Below are positions 7,366-12,052 of a stretch of DNA of 12,052 nt, piece by piece. Below the pieces are notes generated by a model. That model worked only from the letters and a program-made list of their open reading frames with translations, was not told the origin of the DNA and searched no databases. The stretch covers positions 1 to 12,052 of the forward strand of contig JALWME010000186.1 of the NCBI GenBank assembly GCA_027083995.1, in the 5' to 3' direction. This DNA comes from Sulfurovum sp. Lineage in GTDB: Bacteria > Campylobacterota > Campylobacteria > Campylobacterales > Sulfurovaceae. A program made the position numbers and the translations under genes. Within the stretch, counting starts at the first letter, position 1, and every line of letters starts with the position of its first letter.

Positions 7366-8736
7366 ATGGCTGTTGATAATTTAGAAATATCTAACTCACC
7401 TAGTAGTATAACAAGTGATGGAAAATTTGCATCGAAAAGACCTTACATTATTGTAGGTGTACTGATTGGACTGTTTTTAATTGGAATGATTTATGCAACC
7501 TCTGTAAGAGGTGAACAAGATATAAAACAAAAAGAGAAAGAAATAGTAGCCAAATCAGATAATAAAAAGATTGATGAATTACTTGCAGGGCTTAGTAAGG
7601 TTAAGAAGGATGTTGTTCCTCAAAAAGAAGCTATTGTTCATAGTAAACCTATTATATTGGAAGCTCCGAGGGATAGGAATTTAACGGAATCTGAAAAAGA
7701 AAGATTAAGAATATTAAAAATGAGACAAAAACGTTTAGAAGCAGCTGTGAATGCACCTATGAGCGTTTCAACAAGTGGGGGTATGCATAATTTGGGTGAT
7801 AGTACTTTGGGTGGACAAGATAAAGACACTGGTATCGCTGAAAACCCAGCAATGAAGATGATGGACAAATATTTATCTAACTATGATAAGTTTAACAGCC
7901 CACAGCAAAAGGCTATCCAAAATAATAAAAATCAATCGCCAAATAGTGATGTTTTCAAAACAGAAAATGATGGTTATCTTTCATATACAAAAAAACGGCA
8001 AATATCTCCATATGAACTCAAAACGGGAAGTATCATCCCCGCAGTACTTATAAGTGGAATAAATTCTGATCTTCCAGGTAAAATTCTTGCTCAAGTTAGA
8101 GAAAATATTTATGATACAGCTACAGGAAACCATCTTTTAATTCCACAGGGAACTAAATTAATAGGTACATATGGGGCAGAACCTAAATATGGACAAAATA
8201 GAGCACTGGTTGCATTTAATAGACTGGTTTTCCCTGATGGACAAACGTTAAATATTGGGGCTATGAATGGTGTGGATGCTGCAGGTTTTGCAGGTTTTGA
8301 AGATGAAATTAACCATCATTACTTTAGGGTTTTTGGTTCTGCATTCCTAATGTCAATATTAGGTGGTGATATAGGCTTTGATGATGGAAAATTAACATTT
8401 AGAACAGCACAAAATGAACAAACCATTAGAAGAGAAACTGCAATGGAAAGAGCTGCTGCCAGGATAATAGAAAAAAGTTTAAACGTATCACCTACAATTG
8501 AAATTAGGCAAGGATATAGATTTAATATTTTTGTGACCAAGGATATGATACTTGAGCCACTGTCAAGTTATATAGATAATTCAAGTTATTTAAATAATAA
8601 AAGACGATTTGAAATCAATAACAAAGCGATGATGGATGCTAGATTTGATCAACGCTTATACCGTAATAATGGCGATAGCTACTATTATGGCAAGAGTGTA
8701 GGTAACCCAAAGAGTCAAGTGATTGAAATTCCATAA
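7366..8736 (+). CDS. trbI: TrbI, VirB10-like core-complex protein
   Basis: This 456-residue protein of the VirB10/TrbI family spans both membranes and passes the energy signal to the outer-membrane pore. A short cytoplasmic N-terminus leads to one transmembrane helix (about 26-45), then a charged, partly coiled and disordered periplasmic stretch to about residue 215. The TrbI domain starts near 218 (LKTGSIIPAVLISGINSDLPG), continues through LLIPQGTKLIGTYG and FRVFGSAFLMSILGG, and ends near 400. It has a tail of about 50 residues, rich in Asn, Tyr and Arg, after the usual family end. AAGGA lies 7 nt before the ATG. Its stop codon overlaps the next start as TAATG. Confidence 0.95.
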   Translation: MAVDNLEISNSPSSITSDGKFASKRPYIIVGVLIGLFLIGMIYATSVRGEQDIKQKEKEIVAKSDNKKIDELLAGLSKVKKDVVPQKEAIVHSKPIILEAPRDRNLTESEKERLRILKMRQKRLEAAVNAPMSVSTSGGMHNLGDSTLGGQDKDTGIAENPAMKMMDKYLSNYDKFNSPQQKAIQNNKNQSPNSDVFKTENDGYLSYTKKRQISPYELKTGSIIPAVLISGINSDLPGKILAQVRENIYDTATGNHLLIPQGTKLIGTYGAEPKYGQNRALVAFNRLVFPDGQTLNIGAMNGVDAAGFAGFEDEINHHYFRVFGSAFLMSILGGDIGFDDGKLTFRTAQNEQTIRRETAMERAAARIIEKSLNVSPTIEIRQGYRFNIFVTKDMILEPLSSYIDNSSYLNNKRRFEINNKAMMDARFDQRLYRNNGDSYYYGKSVGNPKSQVIEIP

Positions 8737-9281
8737 TGAAAAAAATTATAATAGTTTGTGTACTGGTATCAAGTATTTTATCTGCAAAAGAAAGTTTAAG
8801 CATCCAAATTGAAGAAATAGCTAAACAACATCTAGGAGGGAAGTATGTTTGGGGAGGAACATCACCCTATATTGGGATGGATTGTTCAGGTTTTACACAG
8901 TATATCTTTAAGAGTGTCGGCATAAATATCCCACGTACAGCATATAGTCAATCAAAAGTAGGTTCATACATATCTGATAAAAAGTTTAAAAAAGGAGATC
9001 TCCTTTTTTTCCTTACAGATAGGGAAAGAGGTATACCTATTACACATGTTGGTATATATTTAGATAATCATAAGTTTATTCATGCGGCATCTAAGAGTAA
9101 GGGTATCATTATTTCTTCATTAAAAGGTAAGTATGGCAAATTATTTGTGAAGGCTAAACGAGTATTAAGTAAAGAAAAGAGGGAAAAACTAGTAACAGAT
9201 ATTTTTGATAAAGCATTTGAAAGAGCTTTGTACTCTCCAATAAAAATATCCTATACATCTTTTTCCCCAAAAAAAATATAA
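8736..9281 (+). CDS. secreted NlpC/P60 peptidoglycan endopeptidase
   Basis: This 181-residue exported cysteine peptidase of the NlpC/P60 family cleaves stem-peptide bonds in peptidoglycan. The signal peptide is about 1-17 (cleavage after Leu-Ser-Ala). The catalytic domain follows at once: KYVWGG (36-41), DCSG with the nucleophile Cys50, KKGDLLFF (about 85-92), His104 in THVGIY and His116 in FIHAAS. The Cys-His-His triad is complete. There is no SH3b or other binding domain; the C-terminal 50 residues are basic. The ATG overlaps the trbI stop by one base and has no strong ribosome binding site, so translation is coupled to trbI. This implies a role with the Trb machine: local opening of the cell wall, normally supplied by VirB1/TrbN lytic transglycosylases. 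Confidence 0.92.
   Translation: MKKIIIVCVLVSSILSAKESLSIQIEEIAKQHLGGKYVWGGTSPYIGMDCSGFTQYIFKSVGINIPRTAYSQSKVGSYISDKKFKKGDLLFFLTDRERGIPITHVGIYLDNHKFIHAASKSKGIIISSLKGKYGKLFVKAKRVLSKEKREKLVTDIFDKAFERALYSPIKISYTSFSPKKI
8988..9009. repeat. perfect 22-bp palindrome inside the NlpC/P60 gene
   Basis: Six A, GGAGA, then TCTCC and six T form a perfect 22-bp palindrome, with a further T at 9010. As RNA it would fold as a 9-bp stem with a GAUC loop and a U run, resembling a weak intrinsic terminator. The bases encode the conserved KKGDLLFF segment, so coding demand alone might explain it. Confidence 0.5.
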
Positions 9282-9339
9282 TTAAAGGTGCGATAGGTTA
9301 ATATACAGCCTAGACTTACGGATCATGAGAGGAGTTAAA

Positions 9340-9939
9340 ATGAAATATATAGCTATAGTTTTCATGTTAAATATTGCGCTACTGTACGGGGGTGATTTAA
9401 ACCCAACGGATCCAATAGATATGAGTCCTGTACAGGAAGTAGATATTTTAGATATGAGAGATGATAACCCTAGTGGACGTTTTGATAATGCAGAGTATGA
9501 GAATACAGTTTATTCAGGGTTAAGTATAGGAGCATTAAAGGCAAGTGATGCAGATGGTGCTGCTATATCTTTAATCGCCGGATTACAATTAAATGATTAT
9601 CTTGGCGTTGAAGCACGTTATACTACATTTATTGCTGATGTTGATTTGGACAATGAAGTTAAATCAATTGATGTAAGTAATACTAGCCTCTTTTTAAAGC
9701 AAACATTACCGTTTATACAAACTATCATGCCATATGTCCTTGTCGGATATGGTAAAAACTCATATAGAGGAGAAAGTGATAGCAGTCTAGCTTGGGGAGT
9801 TGGAGCTTATCATAGTTATAATAACAATTTGAATTTATTTATTGATTATGTTTCATACTATAATGATAATTTTGACAATTTGTTTGAAAAAGATATAGAA
9901 ATAACTTCTTTTTCTTTTGGAACATTATATAAATTTTAG
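9340..9939 (+). CDS. outer-membrane beta-barrel protein (small porin/OmpA-like barrel)
   Basis: This is a 199-residue exported protein predicted to form an eight-stranded barrel. The ATG at 9340 is chosen over the ATG at 9325 because AGGAG (9330-9334) lies 5 nt before it and because it gives a clean signal peptide (about 1-17, Leu-Leu-Tyr-Gly). After an acidic linker rich in Asp and Pro (about 18-45), alternating hydrophobic and polar strands run to the C-terminus, for example VYSGLSIGA, LGVEARYTTF, PYVLVGYGK and NLFIDYVSYY. The final residues LYKF end in Phe, the usual signal for the BAM insertase. The gene follows the peptidase by 58 bp, so it may be in the same transcript or have its own promoter. 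The specific function is unknown; adhesion, mating stabilisation and surface exclusion are all possible. Confidence 0.8.
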   Translation: MKYIAIVFMLNIALLYGGDLNPTDPIDMSPVQEVDILDMRDDNPSGRFDNAEYENTVYSGLSIGALKASDADGAAISLIAGLQLNDYLGVEARYTTFIADVDLDNEVKSIDVSNTSLFLKQTLPFIQTIMPYVLVGYGKNSYRGESDSSLAWGVGAYHSYNNNLNLFIDYVSYYNDNFDNLFEKDIEITSFSFGTLYKF

Positions 9940-9949
9940 GGAAAACAGT

Positions 9950-10438
9950 ATGAAAAATATTTTAATTGTTATTTGTTTAGTACTTTTTAGTACAAGTAGT
10001 GCTTTTTCTCAAGTATTACAATTTAACTTTGTAGGATTGTCTATCAGCTCAATAAAAAGTGATTTTGACATTAAAACACAACGTGATGTTGCCCTAGGTA
10101 TAAAACTTGGTACTCAGAACCTTAAATGGAGGGCTTTTATAGAAGCAAAAAAAGATCATAGAGGGTATAAAGAACTCTTCTTGGAAACAGATTATTTATT
10201 TGATACGGTGAAAGTAAAAAGAATAAAATTTAAACCTTATATAGGTACTTCAGTAGGGTACTATGATCACAAGTTGAATAACAAACATAATGCCCTATTT
10301 GGTTTAAATACTGGACTAATATTTAATATAAATAATGAAATGGATTTAGACTTTGGAATTGCACACAAGATAAAAAGAAAGAGTGATGATTTCAATAATG
10401 TTAGAACCATTAGTGTGTCTGTACATTATTTCTTTTAG
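9950..10438 (+). CDS. second small outer-membrane beta-barrel protein
   Basis: This 162-residue predicted outer-membrane barrel starts at 9950, because AGGGAAAA lies just before it and the resulting N-terminus is a clean signal peptide (about 1-20, cleavage near Ala-Phe-Ser). An upstream in-frame ATG at 9917 lies inside the preceding gene and adds non-signal residues. The mature part has amphipathic strands separated by short charged turns (LQFNFVGLSISSI, KFKPYIGTSVGYYD, ALFGLNTGLIFNI) and ends VHYFF with the terminal Phe of barrel proteins. It lies 10 nt after the previous barrel gene, so the two are co-transcribed. I do not recognise the family beyond the barrel pattern. A paralogue relationship is possible but not obvious by eye. 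Confidence 0.75.
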   Translation: MKNILIVICLVLFSTSSAFSQVLQFNFVGLSISSIKSDFDIKTQRDVALGIKLGTQNLKWRAFIEAKKDHRGYKELFLETDYLFDTVKVKRIKFKPYIGTSVGYYDHKLNNKHNALFGLNTGLIFNINNEMDLDFGIAHKIKRKSDDFNNVRTISVSVHYFF

Positions 10439-10546
10439 AGATAATGTAGTAGTTATACAATATCGAATGTTTTACTGTCACATAAAAGGTTTACATAAAA
10501 CTCTCTAATCAATAAAAGTTAGGAACGTATCATGTTTACCAAATTA

Positions 10547-10571
10547 GGGAGTGTAATAAATTCTGTGTCAA
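10547..10571 (+). repeat. IS256-family terminal inverted repeat, left end
   Basis: It begins GGGAGTGTAA and continues with ATTCTGTGTCAA, pairing with the complement of 11891-11915 with three mismatches (the third to fifth differing bases are near the outer half). The inner 15 bases are identical in both ends. Confidence 0.88.
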
Positions 10572-10926
10572 CACCTCTAAGCCTCTAAAATTATACCAAA
10601 TTTAAAGCATCTTTCAACCTCTCCTTAAAATGGATATTAAGTTGAGAGATTGTGAGGCTCCAATTTCTAATCGGCATAGTCCATTTCTTTTCAGCATTTC
10701 TGATACCTGCAAAGAGCAGTTTCAAGAGGCTGTTGTCAGTGGGGAAAGCACCTTTGGTTTTAGTGAGTGTCCTAAACTGGCAATGTACTGATTCAATAAT
10801 ATTTGTCGTATAGATAATACGTCGTATCTCTTTTGAATATTTGAAGTAGTGCGTGAGATTATCCCACTTGCCACGCCATGACTCAAAAACAATAGGATAT
10901 TTCTTGCCCCACTTCTCTTCAAGCCT

Positions 10927-10963
10927 ATGCCGTGAGTGAAACGAGGAAATGCCCTTGGGGTAC
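10927..10963 (-). repeat. 37-nt extra stretch at second frame break of the transposase
   Basis: In the coding direction the protein reads EAEDAL before this stretch and RLEEKWGKKYP after it, in a different frame. That fits a continuous IS256 sequence if these bases are removed (37 is not a multiple of three). It contains ATGCCCTTGGGGT on the plus strand (10949-10961), similar to the core in the other extra stretch at 11568-11579. The exact ends are inferred, because I have no intact copy for comparison. Confidence 0.5.
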
Positions 10964-11555
10964 TAGTGCATCTTCTGCCTCTTCTTTGGTATTGGCTTGA
11001 TAGACAGCTTTTAGTTCTGAAGCAAACTGTTTTTGATGCTTAGAAGCAACATATTTGAGGCTATTGCGTATTTGGTGTACGATGCATAGCTGAACCTCTG
11101 TATCAGGGAATACGGAGTTAATCGCTTCAGGAAATCCTTTAAGCCCATCAACAGAAGCAATGAGTATATCTTCTACGCCACGGTTTTGTAAATCAGTAAG
11201 TACCTGTAGCCAAAACTTAGCCCCTTCACTATCATTGAGGTAGGGTCCTAATATCTCTTTCTTGCCTTCTAGGTTTACACCCAGTACTGTATAAAATGCT
11301 TTAGAAACATAGTGCCCTTCATCTCTTACTTTGTAATGTATGGCATCAAGATATATAAATGGATAAATAGACTCCAAAGGTCTTTGTTTCCACTCTTGGA
11401 GCATGGGTATGAGTTTGTCTGTTACTGCTGTTATTGCAGGCTTTGAGAAGTGTACACCGTATATCTCTTCTATATGGTCTCTGATTTGAGCATAGGAACT
11501 TCCTAGGCTAAACAAAGAGAGCATCTTTTTTTCTATCTCATCTGACATATGGGTT

Positions 11556-11581
11556 TTGCAAGTGTGGATTCCCTTCGGTCA
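11556..11581 (-). repeat. 26-nt extra stretch at first frame break of the transposase
   Basis: Between IVKKN (fragment 1) and MSDEIEKKML (fragment 2) the usual family spacing is only a few residues. Removing about 26 nt here would join the frames. The plus strand reads ATTCCCTTCGGT at 11568-11579, close to the core of the stretch at 10949-10961. A simple one-base deletion in an A run is an alternative explanation and would leave about eight or nine extra residues. Confidence 0.42.
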
Positions 11582-11890
11582 TGATTCTTTTTTACAATTT
11601 GAGGTTCAAAGCTACCATTGCGGTCTCTTGGTGTCTCTAATTCAAAGCTTCCATGCTCTGTTTTCATGGTTTTTGAGGTATATCCGTTTTTTCGATTCTT
11701 TTCGAGGTCTTGGGCAAGATGGGAGTCTAACTCTGCTTGGAGAGCCATCTCTGTGACTTGTTTTACCAGGTCATTAAGTACACCGCCTTTAGCTGTGACA
11801 CTTTGACCATTTTTTACTTGTTGTGCAAACTCTTCTACGTCTATCTCTATTTTCATGTGTAAATCCTTCTGTGTGTAATATTTTATCTAA

Positions 11891-11915
11891 TTGACACAGA
11901 ATTATTTACAGTCCC
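11891..11915 (-). repeat. IS256-family terminal inverted repeat, right end
   Basis: Read on the minus strand it begins GGGACTGTAA and ends TTCTGTGTCAA, matching the left end at 22 of 25 positions. It lies 34 bp upstream of the transposase start, a normal distance for the family. Confidence 0.88.
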
Positions 11916-11917
11916 CG

Positions 11918-11938
11918 CAAGGAGGCAAAGCCTCTTTG
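11918..11938. terminator. strong hairpin, probable terminator of the right-edge barrel gene
   Basis: CAAGGAGGC (11918-11926) pairs with GCCTCTTTG (11930-11938) around an AAA loop: 9 bp with one G-T pair on the plus strand. It follows directly after the stop codon of the minus-strand barrel gene. The plus strand continues with TTGTTT-like bases, giving a weak T run. The minus strand has none, because the IS end starts three bases beyond the stem. It may have been a bidirectional terminator before the IS arrived. Confidence 0.5.
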
Positions 11939-11939
11939 T

Positions 11940-12052
11940 TTAAAAGTCGTAGGTTATCCCACCTGAGACTACATCCATATCTGGTGCATCAGACTTAATT
12001 AACAGACGTTGATAATCTATAAACAAACCCCAACCTTTCTCTTGATCTCCAT
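11940..12052 (-). CDS. 3' end of an outer-membrane beta-barrel protein gene (partial)
   Basis: The minus-strand frame is open from the right edge to TAA at 11942-11940 and gives 36 residues with the look of the last two strands of a small barrel: GWGLFIDYQRL, a polar turn with Asp-Ala-Pro-Asp, then VVSGGITYDF with the terminal Phe used by the BAM machinery. The pattern resembles the last part of the barrel protein encoded at 9340-9939 (LFIDY, turn, then Ser-Phe-Gly...Phe), so both may belong to the same broad barrel family. The N-terminus lies outside the window. It is transcribed toward the IS. Confidence 0.65.
   Translation of the reverse strand, partial: GDQEKGWGLFIDYQRLLIKSDAPDMDVVSGGITYDF

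Larger units (their letters stand above)
10591..11856 (-). pseudogene. IS256-family transposase, broken in three frames
   Basis: The DDE-type transposase would be about 400 residues if intact. The ATG at 11856 is preceded by AAGGA. Fragment 1 (11856 to about 11582) covers the N-terminus through ETPRDRNGSFEPQIVKKN. Fragment 2 (about 11550 to 10964) carries the first catalytic Asp in IYLDAIHYKVRDEG, the second in SVDGLKGFPEAI, and the family motif CIVHQIRNS. Fragment 3 (10926 to the TAA at 10593-10591) has no start of its own but is fully open and encodes RLEEKWGKKYP, FESWRGKWDNL, RRIIYTTNIIES and the end LKDALNLV, including the region of the third acidic residue. The breaks coincide with the short stretches at 11556-11581 and 10927-10963, which have no counterpart in the usual family layout. 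It is inferred inactive unless the frames are rejoined in some way. Confidence 0.88.
10547..11915 (-). mobile_element. IS256-family insertion sequence (1.37 kb)
   Basis: Terminal inverted repeats at 10547-10571 and 11891-11915 match at 22 of 25 positions. They enclose a minus-strand transposase of the IS256 family, with the size expected for that family (about 1.3-1.5 kb). The eight bases outside each end (CCAAATTA on the left, CGCAAGGA on the right) do not match, so no target duplication is visible. The element looks richer in G+C than the Trb genes, suggesting separate ancestry. Its transposase is interrupted twice, so this copy is probably unable to move by itself. Confidence 0.9.

Noticed and set aside
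260..10509. Direct repeat ACTCTCTAAT at 260-269 and 10500-10509 flanking the trb block, considered as attachment sites
   Set aside because: A shared 10-mer is expected many times by chance in 12 kb of AT-rich DNA, the flanks do not extend the match, and no integrase or tRNA gene is present.
10439..10546. Possible terminator or small gene between the second barrel gene and the IS
   Set aside because: No compact stem with a T run and no credible start with a ribosome binding site was found; only a loose 10-base inverted match with a long loop.
10722..10922. Minus-strand 66-residue open frame inside the IS
   Set aside because: It is out of frame with the third transposase fragment, which covers the same bases and encodes recognisable IS256 motifs.
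11556..11806. Two plus-strand open frames over the right part of the IS
   Set aside because: They overlap the transposase N-terminal fragment on the other strand and show no signal, motif or ribosome binding site.
119..12002. Inverted 12-base match (ATTAAGTCTGAT at 119-130 and its complement near 11991-12002)
   Set aside because: Several such matches are expected by chance in a window of this size; one copy lies inside the coding part of the barrel gene.
1..12052. CRISPR array, tRNA, rRNA or riboswitch
   Set aside because: I saw no regularly spaced repeats, cloverleaf-like sequence or recognisable aptamer on either strand by eye.

Overview
The window is AT-rich (roughly one third G+C in the main gene block). 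Its proteins are rich in Lys, Ile and Asn, and it carries secreted, lipoprotein and outer-membrane genes of a Gram-negative type. The base composition and protein style suggest a Campylobacterota (Epsilonproteobacteria) host such as a Sulfurimonas- or Sulfurovum-like bacterium. This is an inference; no rRNA or housekeeping gene in the window confirms it.

Layout. The left edge (1-95) may hold the last codons of an upstream gene. A small cysteine-rich lipoprotein gene (290-664, minus) is transcribed divergently from a long plus-strand operon. From 786 to 8736 that operon reads trbE, trbJ, trbL, trbF, trbG, trbH, trbI, tightly packed with good ribosome binding sites. This is the mating-pair-formation gene order of Ti-plasmid-type Trb conjugation systems (MPF type T). 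An NlpC/P60 cell-wall peptidase gene overlaps the end of trbI by one base, and two small outer-membrane beta-barrel genes follow (9340-9939 and 9950-10438). An IS256-family insertion sequence with recognisable terminal inverted repeats occupies 10547-11915. Its minus-strand transposase is broken into three frames. At the right edge (11940-12052, minus) lies the 3' end of another outer-membrane beta-barrel gene, followed by a strong hairpin that abuts the IS.

How the genes work together. TrbE (VirB4 ATPase) powers the apparatus. TrbL (VirB6-like) and TrbF (VirB8-like) form the inner-membrane part. TrbG, TrbH and TrbI (VirB9, VirB7-like and VirB10) form the envelope-spanning core complex, and TrbJ is the VirB5-like secreted or pilus-associated protein. 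The NlpC/P60 enzyme probably opens peptidoglycan for assembly, the job usually done by a VirB1/TrbN lytic transglycosylase. The barrel proteins may modify the cell surface for mating or exclusion. Genes for TrbB (VirB11 ATPase), TrbC (pilin), TrbD, the coupling protein and the relaxase are not in this window, so the element (ICE or plasmid) must continue elsewhere or be incomplete.

Points most worth a second look: (i) the NlpC/P60 gene coupled to a Trb operon; (ii) two short G/C-richer stretches sharing a core motif, located exactly where the transposase reading frame breaks; (iii) an orphan ribosome binding site with an 11-codon ORF and a perfect palindrome between trbE and trbJ; (iv) a perfect 22-bp palindrome ending in a T run inside the NlpC gene; (v) the cysteine-rich lipoprotein next to an operon that lacks trbK.
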